Source of the DNA: Rapana venosa
Taxonomy: Eukaryota; Mollusca; Gastropoda; Neogastropoda; Muricidae
Assembly: GCA_028751875.1 (NCBI GenBank)
Contig: CM054135.1
Location: 66,719,747 to 66,783,746, forward strand
DNA length: 64,000 bases
Direction of reading: 5' to 3'
The notes under the pieces were generated by a model. That model was given only the letters and a program-made list of their open reading frames with translations. It was not told the DNA's origin and ran no database searches. A program made the translations under genes and the position numbers. Position 1 is the first letter of the stretch, and each line of letters starts with the position of its first letter. Positions 11,180 to 21,324 of the stretch are shown here, one piece after another.

Positions 11180-11415
11180 TGGTGGTGTGGTGTGATGTGT
11201 TGTTGTACTACTTTGTGTTGTATTACATTTGCAGGGTAGTTTAGTATAGTGTAGTGTAGTGTAATGTAGTGTCGAGTAGGGCGGTGCGGTGCGGTGCAGT
11301 GCGGTTCGGTGCAGTGTAGTGAAGTGCACAAATATATTGCGTTGTAGTGTATTGAATATTTTCTATTGCATTGTATTGTATTGCTTTGTATTGTATTGTA
11401 TTGTATTGTATTGTC
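11180..11415. repeat. Pentanucleotide-type minisatellite (GTGTA / GCGGT / TTGTA)
   Basis: Successive blocks of GTGTA/GTGTG, GCGGT and TTGTA units form a mutating 5-bp repeat about 100 bp upstream of the receptor start codon, in the likely promoter or 5' UTR. Confidence 0.85.
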
Positions 11416-11465
11416 CAGGCAGAATGAATGAAATTCGGGCTACTTTGCATTTAGACAGCTTCAGG

Positions 11466-11541
11466 TCAAGTCAAGTCCAAAACACTTTAATCATCCCACG
11501 AAGCCAATCAAAATACTGACAGGCATACTGATACGAATTAA
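11466..11541 (-). repeat. Rex1-like LINE 3' tail fragment
   Basis: Reverse-complemented, this reads GGGATGATTAAAGTG... and ends in TGACTTGACCT-type units. It matches the 3' end of the LINE at 16924-21106 and the tail at 16370-16465. Confidence 0.65.
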
Positions 11542-11653
11542 GGTAAAAGGTAAAGGTGTCCTATGACCTCTGTGATCGTAGGGGAGCGAGGCATCAGAGA
11601 CCTCAGCTTCTCTTGGGGCCAGCATATTGAGGACGGCACCCATCTCCCAGAGG

Positions 11654-11656
<3 letters not shown>
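11542..11656 (-). mobile_element. tRNA/5S-headed SINE, 3' fragment
   Basis: The reverse complement matches the 3' half of the SINE at 4927-5235 (GGGAGATGGGTGCCG, TATGCTGGCCCC, GAGGTCTCTGATGCCTCGCT, and an ACCTTTACCTTTTAC tail). The promoter-bearing head is missing. Confidence 0.85.
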
Positions 11657-11729
<73 letters not shown>

Positions 11730-11754
11730 ACGTGCGTGCGTGCGTGCGTGCGTT
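11657..11754. repeat. (GT)n then (GTGC)n microsatellite
   Basis: A long GT run passes into GTGC tetranucleotides. Confidence 0.97.
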
Positions 11755-11980
11755 CATGTGATATTTCCGTGCTCAAACAGAAGTCACAAGATAACTAGAT
11801 CTTGAATCTTGGTATGTGGGCACTGTGCCTACGCCAAAAGCTGATTTTGATCAGATTAAGAAATCAGTGAAGTCACTGAACACTTGCGAACTACTAAAAT
11901 AGTGGGTGAAATTAAACCTTTGATTCCTAGCTTTCATATTCACAAACTTTTGTTTGTGGCTTTCATTCCATTTGTTTTGC

Positions 11981-12080
11981 TTTTTTCTGATAGTGATTTC
12001 AAAATTTATCAGAGAACTTTTCATTTCCACTTTTTAATTGCTTTTTCTGATAGTGATTTCAAAATTTATCTGAGAACTTT
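11981..12080. repeat. 60-bp period tandem duplication
   Basis: The segment starting TTTTCTGATAGTGATTTCAA recurs exactly 60 bp later, with a shared 40-bp core differing at one visible base. It is a single local duplication. Confidence 0.85.
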
Positions 12081-12175
12081 CAGTCAGTGTTACAATGATT
12101 TTTTTAAATATTAATAATGATGGTGAAATAGTTCTCAGCGAATGAATAAATACAACATCAGTGCAATCAGACGCA

Positions 12176-12440
12176 AAAATTGTAGCCAAGTGCTTAAGAC
12201 TTTTTGTCTTCAATCCTGTCGGTCCATGAGGTTGTTGGTTCGATTCTCGGCTGCTATTTCAAGAGAATTAAGAGTAAGGATTTTGACGATCTCGCGGGTC
12301 AACTCAAATTGCAGACCTGCTAGCCCCTTAACTCCTTTCGTGTACAAACACATGCAGAAAATCAAATCTGCGCGTTAAAGATCCTGTCATCCATGTCAAT
12401 GCTCGGTGGATTACAGAAACACAAACATATCCAGCATGCA
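12176..12440 (+). mobile_element. tRNA-derived SINE of a second family
   Basis: A head with GTAGCCAAGTGCTTAAGACT and GGTTGGTTCGATTCTCGGCT (B box-like GGTTCGATTCT) is followed by CGCGTTAAAGATCCTGTCAT and CTCGGTGGATTACAGAAACA. The body differs from the SINE at 10568 and 55497. The start and end are approximate. Confidence 0.6.
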
Positions 12441-13686
12441 TCTTGTAGAAAAACATCAACTGCTATGAAGGCGGAATATGTCGGCTGAGGCCAGCGAGCA
12501 GACTGTGTAAAACGACAATCACAGGACCAGACACTAGGCATCTGATTGGTATGGTAACACTGATAAGAGAGAAAAAAAAATATCATTATCATCGTTATTA
12601 GCATGTTTACTGTTAAAAATCTGGAAGAAAGACAGAAAAAGCAGCTCTTCCTACCTTTTGGAGTACTTATAACAAACACATACTGGATGATCTTTAACTT
12701 TGAGGTGTTTTTTTAAGTCAAGCTTAACGGGTATGCTCACATCAGACTCAGAGGACGTCTTTATGAAATAAAATTCTACGTCATACAGATTTACGTCATG
12801 GCTGGTAGGCAAGTTCTTTGAGGACTTTGACGAGTGTTACTTTTTGACTTGCCAGATATAGCAGAGCTGCCAAGATGTTTCTGAGTGTCTTAGAGAGTCA
12901 TGGGAAGCCAGTTTGCATAATACACCATTGTGGACAATATTCGGGTGGGAAACAATGAATCTGTGTCCACCATTAGGAGACATTGTAAACAATTACGTTA
13001 CGCCTCCTGGAACTGGACGATTTTGACACTTAGGCTTTGCCATAGATAAGTTTGGCACCTTGTGCCATCTCTATTCTTTTATCCTGGGTTGATAATATGA
13101 GTTTAAAAATCAGAGCTGTGTTTGCCATAAAATCATAGAAATAAGGAGTCGAACTTCAAAATACTTTAAATTCAAGACGCACGACTGGGTAATCACTTTT
13201 ATGTGCTGTAGCAGACTTCATGCAAATGGCGATGCTACTGGTGCAAAGCAAGATTAGATCAAGAAGTGAATACCACAACTGAAAGTAACCATCCACTACT
13301 TTATTCCTAATTGTGACCATTCGAATTCATTTAAATAGTGTTTGGCCATATTTTAGGACCAGAAACTATGTAGATATACGCTGATATACTCTTCTTAATT
13401 CTACAGCAAAGCTTGACCTAGATCTGACTGACTGGCTTAATCACCCCCAGCCCCCACCCCCTACCAGCTCCCCCCCCCCCCCTTTGGGTGTCTTTCTTTG
13501 TTGTAATATTGTTTTAATCAATGCACCATTTTCCATTATTGTACTAATTTTTTATAAACAGTATTTGAAACTAGCATACAATGTTGTACTGTAACAATGA
13601 CTGTTATCTTGTCTGTGTGACAGACAGCATGGGCCACTTATGTGTTAGATAACCCAGTAGTAAGTATGGTACACCCTTAGGAGAAA
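12441..13686. other. No gene recognised
   Basis: Mostly unique, AT-rich sequence with a C-rich patch at 13446-13482. No supported coding or RNA feature. Confidence 0.5.
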
Positions 13687-13687
13687 A

Positions 13688-13689
<2 letters not shown>

Positions 13690-13728
<39 letters not shown>
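13690..13728. repeat. (CT)n microsatellite
   Basis: A pure CT run just upstream of the ORF starting at 13818. Confidence 0.96.
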
Positions 13729-13730
<2 letters not shown>

Positions 13731-13817
13731 ACTGGCGGGTGATCTCCCTTGAAGGTAGGCAGGAAAATTATCTTGCTGTGAAGTAATTTGTCAAAAATAC
13801 TTAATTCATCCAACACC

Positions 13818-14745
13818 ATGTCCGTTGTCGGTCTTCCCACAACGTTGGAAGTCACTTTCGATGCCCTACTCCAAGAACAGCACCTCACTTCCTGGAAAGT
13901 AAGTGGAAGTGGCGACAGCACAGTCGTTGTATTACGACTGAAAGCCAGTCCAGCCAGCAACAGCAACATGGTGCAACAGCATATCCCTGTCATCTCCCAC
14001 AGCTACCGCAGGAAGCCTCCCAGTCAGACTGACAGAGACAGGAGAAGGACAGAGGAGAGGAGAAAGACAGCACAGAGGCAAGAAGAACAGGAGGCAAGTG
14101 AAAGTGTGATGCCACAAGAACATTCACCATGTTTATTTGTGCCCACACCTCCTACAAGCTGTGCTGTGTTACACACTGACACACCCCCTTCTGCCAGCAA
14201 CACACTGCCACAAAAATGTGCACGTGAAATCCGTCATTCACCAAGTGCTGTGAAAGAGTCGGAGAACAAAAAGCATGCTGACGGGCAACGTGACATTGAC
14301 CTTGCCCCTGTGTTTACAGCGGAAACTTCGGACTGTGACAATCCTTTGGGGAAAGTACAAGCAATTGGAACCAGTGCCGACGTCATCAGGGACTATGTAG
14401 CTGAACTGACTGATAGATTCTTGCAGAGGAGGCTTAGGGACACGCATAGGAACCAAGACTTTCGTAAGGTGTTCAGTAGTAAACGGCATCCAGACACGTT
14501 GGTTTGTGAAACTGATGATCTTGTTTTTTGTTTTCAATGGACTGCTGATCACCCCCCCCCCCCCCCCAGATTTGTTTTGGTTCGTGAAGAAGGACACCAG
14601 GCTGATGACCAATGAGGAATCCTTTGTCTATCACAAGCTGACGCTGTGGTGCCCTGTTGACCGGGAGAAACTGAAAGATCGAATCAGTGCCGGACTTGAT
14701 GTGATGCATGTAATAGTGGACGCAGTTCGATTCTTGCTTGGATAA
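13818..14745 (+). CDS. Unassigned ORF of about 308 codons with a poly-C frameshift
   Basis: The first frame begins at ATG 13818 and runs to a 16-C tract at 14552-14567. The protein continues in another frame to the TAA at 14743-14745, through WFVKKDTRLMTNEESFVYHK and ISAGLDVMHVIVDAVRFLLG. The N-terminal part (LPTTLEVTFDALLQEQHLTSW, then STVVVLRLKA) looks like a small alpha/beta unit. The middle is basic and polar, with RRKPPSQTDRDRRRTEERRK. Such Arg/Lys-rich RKPPS blocks occur, to my recollection, in repeat-associated proteins of invertebrates, so this may be a mobile-element ORF rather than a host gene. The poly-C may be a real break or a sequencing slip. No function is assigned. Confidence 0.55.
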
Positions 14746-14749
14746 CCAG

Positions 14750-14750
14750 C

Positions 14751-14783
<33 letters not shown>

Positions 14784-15014
14784 CGAGCGCGTGTGTGTAC
14801 GTACGTGCGCGTGCGTGCGTGCGAGCGTATACGTGTGTGTATGTATGAGTGCGTTTGTATCTGTATGTGTGTGTGCGCGCGTACGTGTGTGTGTTTTAAT
14901 ATGTGGATATGCATGTGTGTATAGGTATGTGTGTGTATGAACGTGTGTGTGAGTGTGGCGTGTTTGTGTGTGCGTGTGTATGTATGCGTGTGTGTGCTTG
15001 TGTGTGTGTGTGTT

Positions 15015-15078
<64 letters not shown>
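14750..15078. repeat. Complex (GT)n/(GC)n/(GA)n microsatellite
   Basis: GT and GC alternating runs with interruptions lead into a pure (GA)n block at about 15019-15078. It follows the stop codon of the preceding ORF by five bases. Confidence 0.95.
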
Positions 15079-15081
<3 letters not shown>

Positions 15082-15367
15082 AGCTGTAGGCTACATGCCA
15101 CCTAGATTGTCACGGATCTGTCACGTGTTAGCCGTGTAAAATTGCACATGCCATGAAAAAAAAGGAAGAAGAGGCATTGTGACCTTGTCCTCTTGTCGCA
15201 GACCATTTTGTTAAAAGATGTTGATTTTGAATTTGTACAGTTTTGTGGAAACTCCTCCACCTTGACAATTCCTTATGAAAAAAGCATATGAATCTCTACC
15301 GTAACCATGTTCTGGAATCCATGACATGATGACTATTTGGGCTGAAATTTGTTATGTTCTCGGTATT
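15079..15367. other. No gene recognised
   Basis: Unique sequence with no coding signal between the (GA)n tract and the dispersed tail repeat. Confidence 0.5.
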
Positions 15368-15460
15368 TGATATTATGTGTTTGTGCCCAGCCCCCCTCCC
15401 ACTGTCCCCTTGTGAATGGGCATCTTGCTTATCACAATAAACATTTGTCATTGTCATTCT
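15368..15460 (+). repeat. Dispersed repeat, probable LINE 3' tail (second copy)
   Basis: Matches 5290-5396: CCCACTGTCCCC, TGTGAATGGGCATCTTGCTT and ACAATAAACATTTGTCATTG, ending in GTCATT units. Confidence 0.6.
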
Positions 15461-15482
15461 CTCTCTCTCTCAAACAAAGTAA

Positions 15483-15483
15483 A

Positions 15484-15532
<49 letters not shown>

Positions 15533-15565
15533 CGCGCGCGCGCGCGCTCGCTTGCTCGCTCTCTC
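15483..15565. repeat. (CT)n(CG)n microsatellite
   Basis: CT dinucleotides pass directly into an alternating CG run, a potential Z-DNA-forming sequence. Confidence 0.95.
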
Positions 15566-15819
15566 TTTGTTTTGTTGTTTCTTTTTTGGTCTTTTATATT
15601 TTTATATGAGGTTTCTCATTGATTTGATTTTGTTGATGGCAGATTTAGATTGACAATCTAACTCTCTCTCTCTCAAATCAAAATAACGTTGTTGATGTTT
15701 GCTTGAAATTATTAGTTGTGATTATTAAAGATAGTCCCTTCTCAGGGCAAGGGCCAGATGAAAAAAGCATGTCAATACTTATCTGTTACCCTCGGGAATA
15801 AAGATTATCAGTCAATCAA

Positions 15820-15906
15820 TCTGTGTTTGCCTGTCTGTCTGCCTGCCTGCCTGTCTGTCTACTTTGTCTGTCTACTTTGTCTGTCTGTCTGTCTTTCTTT
15901 CTTTCT
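15820..15906. repeat. (CTGT/CTGC)n tetranucleotide repeat
   Basis: Imperfect CTGT and CTGC units, interrupted by CTACTTTGT. Confidence 0.85.
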
Positions 15907-16059
15907 GTGTTTTTGCGTGCAAGCACTTGATTCATTAAATTTATCAAAAGATTACTGATGCTATTGACGTCCTCTTCTTGATCTTAACTGTCTGTATGCT
16001 CAGGAAGATAATCATATTAGTTTATTTAGCGTCTTAAAAGCTACCAGTACATAGCCATC

Positions 16060-16300
16060 ACGTGTGTGTGTGATGGGGTGCGTGCGTGCGTGCATGCGTG
16101 CGTGCATGCGTGTGTGTGTACGTGTTGTGTGTGTGTGCGTGCGTGTGTGTGTGTATGTCTGTGTGTGTTACTGCAGTGTTTCGTATTATACCTATCTTGT
16201 CAATGGTTTCTTCATTTTGTAAAATGGGAGCTCTGTGTGTGTTTGTGAGTGTGCGTGTGTGTGCGTGTGTATGTGTGTGCGTACGTGCGTGTGTGGGTGT
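16060..16300. repeat. GT/GCGT-rich microsatellite pair
   Basis: (GCGT)n and (GT)n patches at 16060-16170 and 16230-16300 lie inside what is probably a LINE 3' UTR. Confidence 0.85.
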
Positions 16301-16465
16301 GTTTGTGATTTCTTTTTGTTTGAAGTTTGGTATGTTTATACCGATATGAAATGTAACTTTCCTGTGTCTTTTGAGATGATGATTCGCATCAATGTGCCTG
16401 TCAGTATCATAATTGTCCTTCATGGGATGATTAAAGTCTGTTTGACTTGACTTGAATTGACTTGA
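16301..16465 (+). repeat. Rex1-like LINE 3' tail
   Basis: GTGCCTGTCAGTATCATAAT followed by CATGGGATGATTAAAGTCTG and TTGACTTGACTTGAATTGAC matches, in opposite orientation, the 3' end of the LINE at 16924-21106. No coding part is recognisable upstream. Confidence 0.7.
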
Positions 16466-16587
16466 CCTGCACTTGGTAAGTTTAGATCAGGAGCCAAAGT
16501 TGATCAGACATCTTGCCTTCAGGCCCAGAAATACGGCTTGATAATAGTTGTTCAGCTTCACTTTCTGATGAGATCCCTGCTGCAGAT

Positions 16588-16736
16588 GCTGTCAACTTAT
16601 TTGCTGTCAACTTTATTGCAGTTGCTGTCAACTTTGTTGCATTGCTGACAACTTTGTTGCAGTTGCTGTCAACTTTGTTGCAGTTGCTGACAACTTTGCT
16701 GCAGTTGCTATCAACTTTGTTGCAGTTGCTGACAAC
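16588..16736. repeat. Minisatellite, GCTGTCAACTTTGTTGCAGTT-type unit
   Basis: About seven imperfect 18-24-bp copies alternating TGCTGTCAAC and TGCTGACAAC with TTTGTTGCAG. All are open in one frame (repeats of LLTTLLQ), which is composition rather than a gene. Confidence 0.9.
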
Positions 16737-16917
16737 GTAACATACATTCCTGATGATATACTGGGTGATGCCACTGAAAGCAGCACTGTCTAGTTAAAGA
16801 CACCTTCTGTCTTTGCACAAAATATCCTTTATGAAATAGTCCGTGTTCTTATTCCTGACTGTGCTCCACAAGTGAATGCCAAGCTTGTTGATGGTGCTGC
16901 TCTCATCTTAATGCCAT

Positions 16918-16923
16918 CAACTA
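16918..16923 (+). repeat. Target-site duplication, left copy (CAACTA)
   Basis: CAACTA here and at 21107-21112 bound the Rex1-like LINE. Removing the LINE and one copy restores the PIN-like reading frame. Confidence 0.65.
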
Positions 16924-17090
16924 AGTCAAAGTCAAAGTAAAGTCAAAGTCAAAAACACTTAAATCATCCCATGAAGGGCAATTACAATACTGACAGGCAG
17001 ATTGATACACATCAAAAATCTCAAAGACACAAAAAGCTATATTTCATACTGGTAAAAACATTCCAAAATGACTTCAAATAAAATGTCACA

Positions 17091-17111
17091 ACACACACAC
17101 ACACACCAACA

Positions 17112-17144
<33 letters not shown>

Positions 17145-17170
17145 GTACGAACGCACGCACGCACACACAT
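17091..17170. repeat. (CA)n/(CG)n microsatellite in the LINE 3' UTR
   Basis: Alternating CA then CG dinucleotides followed by ACGC units. Confidence 0.93.
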
Positions 17171-17454
17171 CAACTGTAAACACAATTTTAAACCCATTGA
17201 CTAGAAGACATAAAAACTTATTTTTTACGCACGTATATACGCAGCACGTACACACGCACGTACGTGTGCGAACACGCCCACGCACACCCACACCATACAC
17301 CAATATATGAATTTAATGTTTTAAGACCGTTGACTAGAAGACAGACTTACATCCACCCACACACACCCACATACATAATTATGTATTGACTGCACTCATA
17401 ACAATGACAATCAGGCAAGTAATTCAGAGAAATGTAAAAACTAGGTAGTCAACA

Positions 17455-18665
17455 TCATTGTGAATTCAGAATTCGAATGCTTACTGGCAGAAAAGAATTT
17501 CTTTTTCTGTTAGTTTTGCTGATGGGACACTGAAAGCGGCGTTCCGAAGGCAACAACTGAAATTCTGGAAACAAAGCATGGGAAGGATCAGCCAAAATGT
17601 CTGTGGCTTTGCGTACAAGCTGCTGATTGCAGAACGATATGGAGATCTCTTTGTTCTTTTCCAATTATTTTTGAGCAGATTCTTACAATTCTCTGCAGGC
17701 CATTCTTGTTTTTAACACTAAGGTTATTGTACCAACAAATGAAAGCAAAACTTAGAACACTCTCTATGTAAGACTTGTAAAACAAGGAAAGAATCCTTTT
17801 GTCTACAAAAAATGAATTCAGTTTCCTCAGAAAATACACACGTTGTTGTCCCTTTTTGACAATAGCGTCTGTGTTAACGTCCCAGTTTAACTTGTGGTCA
17901 AAAACAGTTCCCAGATACTTATAGTTCGAAACGTTTTCAACTTCTTGATTATGGATAATATATTCTTAGGAGTATGCCCTGATATTCTGAAGTCGATAGG
18001 CAGGTCTTTAGTTTTAGAAACATTTAGCTCCAGATAGGCCTCGTCACACCAGTGTACGAACTCGGTGAGGGCTGGACCATGGTCTAAGACTGATCCGGAT
18101 AAGAGAGATAACAGAGCACTGTCGTCTGCGAACTTTACCAGAAAGGAATATCCATAGTTGCTTCTGCAATCATCTGTGTATAGAATGTACAGAAGTGGTG
18201 AGAGAACGCAACCCTGTGGAGAACCAGTGCAGGTAAATCTAACCGAAGAAGATATTTTGTTGGCCAAAACACGCTGTGGTCTGTTGGTTAAAAATTCAAT
18301 CAGCCAACGAACAAGTTGACTGTCTACGTCAAATTTTGAAATTATTTTGTTAACCAGAACGTGAAGCTGCATTGTATTGAAAGCTGAACTTAAGTCTGCG
18401 AACAATATTCTGGCATGAGAGTCAGGTGTTTCCAAGTGGCTATACAACTTGTTCAAAATGAATAGTTTGGAATCTTTGACACCCCTTCGAGACCTGTACG
18501 CAAACTGTAGTGGGTCAAGATCTTTCTCTGTAGCGGAAAGAATGAGAGATTTTACGATCTTTTCTAGCGTTTTCATCATAAGAGATGTGAGAGCTACAGG
18601 TCTAAAATCGTTAGGCCGAGAAGAATTGGGTTTCTTTTGAAGAGGTATTACATTATTATTACTGT
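17455..18665 (-). pseudogene. Rex1-like LINE reverse transcriptase (C-terminal two thirds)
   Basis: Minus-strand frames 18579-17887 and 17839-17588 code for the palm and thumb of the reverse transcriptase. Motifs are FADLSSAFNTMQ (motif A), GSPQGCVLSPLLYILYTDDC (motif B), LVKFADDSALL (catalytic FADD, near 18125) and LELNVSKTKDLPIDF. The sequence begins abruptly at 18666, where the RTE insertion lies. The part normally linking the endonuclease-side region to VIPLQKK appears missing, about 100-130 codons by comparison with my memory of the family. A frameshift near 17885 breaks the C-terminal part. Confidence 0.82.
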
Positions 18666-18666
18666 A

Positions 18667-20215
18667 GTCAGGTCAGAGGTGTCCTCTGCTACCGGTAACC
18701 ATGGAATCCGGTACCACCTGTGACACGTGGGGAGTCAACCCAACCCAAAAATCACGCCTGGAGAGAGATGAGCGCCGCCAGGCTACTTTTGCCCAAGACA
18801 CGCTACATGAAATGGACAACACAATAAAGAACATACCGGATCGGTCGCCGCCCGGGTCAACAAGGACCGCGCCTTCCGTCTGCCACCAGGGCGGAGGCGA
18901 CAAGTGTGCTACTGGTGGAACCCCTACAAAAAAGATCAGAGAAAGGGACTACATCACCATCGCAACGTGGAATGTAAGAAGTCTGGCCCAAACAGGCAAA
19001 CTCCAAGAACTGCTATACGAGCTGGACAGGTACACCTGGCATCTGGTAGGTCTCTGTGAAGTCAGATGGAAGGAACACGGTGAACACCATACTGACGAGG
19101 GACATATGCTCTACTATAGCGGAGAGCAGGACAAACATATCAATGGCGTAGGCATGCTTGTCAACAAGAACATCAAGAATTCGGTAATAGGGTACTTGCC
19201 AGTAAACATCCGGCTTATGGCCATCCGCCTCAGGGCAGCCCCATTCAACATCACATGGATTCAAGCCTACGCACCAACAACGGATCACGATGATTCAGAC
19301 GTAGAGGAATTCTACAACCAACTACAGGGCATCATCGATAAGGTGAACAAGAAAGACATTTTGATCATCCAGGGAGACTGGAACGCCAAGGTGGGCGGAG
19401 ACGCACTGAAAGACTGGGGCAAATTCTGCGGTCCCTCCTGTAATGCGATCACCAATGAGCGAGGACTCCGACTACTGGAATTTGCCAGCTACAACAACAC
19501 AGTGCTCGCCAATACCCTTGGAGAACACAAGGCATCCCGACGCTGGACATGGCATGCACCCAATGGGATCCATCACAACCAGATTGACTACATCCTGGTG
19601 CAGAACCGGTTTCGATCTGGCATCAACAGAGCCAAGACGAGGACATTCCCAGGTGCAGACATGGGCAGCGATCATGACCTCGTGCTCCTGAACTTTAGAG
19701 TCCGATTGAAGAAGATCAATAAGACAAAGAACATCAGACTCAAGTTCAACCTGGAGAGACTGAAGGACCCCACCATCGCCGAGTCCTTCCAAGCAACAAT
19801 AGGAGGGAAATTCGCACCACTGCTGGCACTTGAAGAAGATGCCGAAACGATGACCATCAGTTTTAACGCAGTGATGACTGAGACAGCAAGCATACTCCTT
19901 GGCAAACATCGCCGAAAAACACAACCATGGTTCATAGATGAAATCTTGAATATGTGTGACAAAAGACGAGACCTGAAGAAGAGCAAGAACACTACAGGAG
20001 CAGATGAGATGCCTCAGAAGGCTCCTTGGCATCTCATACAAGGACCATGTCACCAACAATGAAGTCCGCAGAAAGATCACTCAACAAGTGCGGGATTATG
20101 AAGACCTACTGACCACGGTGAAAAAGAGGAAACTCAGATGGTATGGGCACGTAACACGCTCAGAAGGACTTGCAAAGACCATCCTGCAAGGAACAGTCCA
20201 GGGGAAGAGAAGACG
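18667..20215 (+). mobile_element. RTE copy 3, internally deleted, nested in the Rex1-like LINE
   Basis: It begins with GTCAGGTCAGAG, the same 5' terminus seen in the copy at 21325-24517. It carries the whole endonuclease, then jumps at about 20003 directly to the C-terminal part of the reverse transcriptase, deleting roughly 1.3 kb. It ends in GGGGAAGAGAAGACG without the usual (AGAT)n tail. No clear target duplication is visible, so either the 3' end was lost or the insertion was altered by recombination. Confidence 0.85.
18701..20062 (+). CDS. RTE AP-endonuclease ORF fused out of frame to the RT tail
   Basis: The 453-codon frame starts at ATG 18701. After a basic N-terminus it holds an apurinic-endonuclease-like domain that nicks target DNA. 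Key motifs are ATWNVRSLAQTGK (metal-binding Asn), LCEVRWKEHG (catalytic Glu), QAYAPTTDHDDS, IIQGDWNAKVGGD (Asp/Asn catalytic pair), QIDYILV and GSDHDLVLL (C-terminal SDH). Invertebrate annotations often call this domain 'craniofacial development protein 2-like'. From about 20003 the DNA is reverse-transcriptase C-terminus (MRCLRRLLGISYKD, continuing to about 20210) in a different frame, so the last 20 residues are not native. The endonuclease itself appears intact. Confidence 0.88.
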   Translation: MESGTTCDTWGVNPTQKSRLERDERRQATFAQDTLHEMDNTIKNIPDRSPPGSTRTAPSVCHQGGGDKCATGGTPTKKIRERDYITIATWNVRSLAQTGKLQELLYELDRYTWHLVGLCEVRWKEHGEHHTDEGHMLYYSGEQDKHINGVGMLVNKNIKNSVIGYLPVNIRLMAIRLRAAPFNITWIQAYAPTTDHDDSDVEEFYNQLQGIIDKVNKKDILIIQGDWNAKVGGDALKDWGKFCGPSCNAITNERGLRLLEFASYNNTVLANTLGEHKASRRWTWHAPNGIHHNQIDYILVQNRFRSGINRAKTRTFPGADMGSDHDLVLLNFRVRLKKINKTKNIRLKFNLERLKDPTIAESFQATIGGKFAPLLALEEDAETMTISFNAVMTETASILLGKHRRKTQPWFIDEILNMCDKRRDLKKSKNTTGADEMPQKAPWHLIQGPCHQQ

Positions 20216-21106
20216 ATCTTGTTATCACATACTCCCTGCAAACTGATCTTTGACCTATGTTGGACACCTACCATGTTTACGGCAGACATATTTTTGATAC
20301 CCTGCCGTGCAGCACGAAAATTGTTCCCTGCAAACTTGTCTTCTTTCTTATTTTTATATTATACGTCTGGCCTGTGCAACAGCAGCTTTGACTTCTTTAT
20401 TTACTTCCTTCTTTTGTTGTTCTGTGCCTTTGTAAAATACTACTTTCTTTTTGTTTAAAACACGTTTCAGATCCTTTGTAACCCAAAGCTTGTTGTTGGG
20501 GTAAATGGTTATCTCCTTAGTTGGAATGACACAGCTAACACAAAATGAAATATAAGAACAAATAACATCAGAGAGATCATTCAGATCTGAACACACATTA
20601 TAAAACATATCCCAGTCAGTGCAAGCAAAGCAGCTATACTATCAGCAGTTCATTTTTATTGTGGTCCTGACTATGGGCTGAAGGCGCTGAAACACTGACT
20701 GGTACATGGGTGCAAGAAGAACGCAGTTGTGGTCAGACGATCTCAGGGGACGCAAGGGCAATGATCTATAGGCGCTTCTACAGTCCCGTAGCACAAGTCT
20801 AGGGTCTTGTTTCTTCGTGTAGGGCAGGCCACATACTGTTCATAGTTCTTCAGCAGTTTACTAAGAGAACAGCTATTGAAATCACCCAGGATAAACTTAG
20901 GGGCATCAGGGGATATAGAATCAATCACATGGAGGTGATCTAATATATGTTCAGTTGCTCTAGCCACTTTTGCTTTGGGGTGGATGTAAACTAAAGTAAC
21001 AAGTACTTGCGGGAATTCCCGTGGTAAGTAGAAAGGCCGGAGCGAAATAGACAGCAGTTCAATGTCCTCCACGGATATGTAGATGTTATGACATCACCAA
21101 AGCTGA
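20216..21106 (-). pseudogene. Rex1-like LINE endonuclease and linker
   Basis: Minus-strand frames 21072-20743 and 20608-20354 code for the 3' part of an endonuclease domain and the linker to the reverse transcriptase. Motifs include LREFPQVLVTLVYIHPKAK-like PREFPQVLVTLVYIHPKAK, APKFILGDFNSCSL (GDFN) and KLWVTKDLKRVLNKKK. After a frame change the linker continues through GNNFRAARQGIKNM to 20222, where the nested RTE begins. The 5' part of the endonuclease is missing (5' truncation typical of LINEs). Confidence 0.75.
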
Positions 21107-21324
21107 CAACTACCTTTCAGGCATATGTGGATGTCTTTCCATACATTGTGTGCCAGCTTGATTCAGTATCGCAGATATTCATTGCTTTTGATATCTATAG
21201 CCACTGGGGCTGACAGCTTAAAGTCTGCTAATGGAAAAAGTAAGGTTCTTGTGCATGAAGAAAGATATTGGCTTCAGCACAGATTCCAGGAAAATGGTAA
21301 CATTTTCTGCAGGTAAATGAGAAT
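21107..21324 (+). pseudogene. PIN-like domain gene relic, segment 2
   Basis: The frame resumes after the Rex1-like LINE with TFQAYVDVFPYIVCQLDSVS, then FIAFDIYSHWG, and ends with an IPGKW..FLQVNEN block just before the next RTE. Stops at several places show decay. The segment ends in AAATGAGAAT, repeated at 24518-24527, so reading continues as NEN|TNELFRFL after removing the RTE. Confidence 0.65.
21315..21324 (+). repeat. Target-site duplication of RTE copy 2, left (AAATGAGAAT)
   Basis: This exact 10-bp match to 24518-24527 bounds the full RTE insertion. Confidence 0.9.

Larger units (their letters stand above)
16500..16923 (+). pseudogene. PIN-like domain gene relic, segment 1
   Basis: The frame approaching the insertion reads CAPQVNAKLVDGAALILMPS, with a VDGAALI strand like that opening PIN/XPG-type nuclease-fold proteins. 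It continues in frame after the LINE at 21107 (codons PST|TFQAYVD). Upstream is a short minisatellite (16588-16736) and a stop codon, so the copy is degraded. To my recollection, this protein family is dispersed in many copies in animal genomes and often has a CxHEEADT motif. The segment ends with CAACTA, which is repeated at 21107-21112 as the probable target duplication of the inserted LINE. Confidence 0.6.
16924..21106 (-). mobile_element. Rex1-like (Jockey-superfamily) LINE, itself interrupted
   Basis: On the minus strand the element runs from a 5'-truncated endonuclease at about 21106 to a 3' tail of TGACTT/TTGACT units at 16924-16950. It is flanked by CAACTA. The interior is interrupted at about 20216/18666 by an internally deleted RTE copy. 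The 3' UTR holds CA/CG microsatellites (17091-17170). Motifs such as VIPLQKKPN, LNDFRPVALTS-type RPNDFRPVALTS, and the C-terminal KYLG and LSLFYKSYIESVL blocks fit the Rex1/Babar-like branch; the exact clade needs a tree. Confidence 0.78.

Noticed and set aside
14631..15101. Coding frames over CA/GT/CT microsatellites (also near 6600, 8200, 9200, 11700, 26100, 30900)
   Set aside because: They translate to repeats such as HTHTHT, VCVCVC or SLSLSL and are products of dinucleotide composition.
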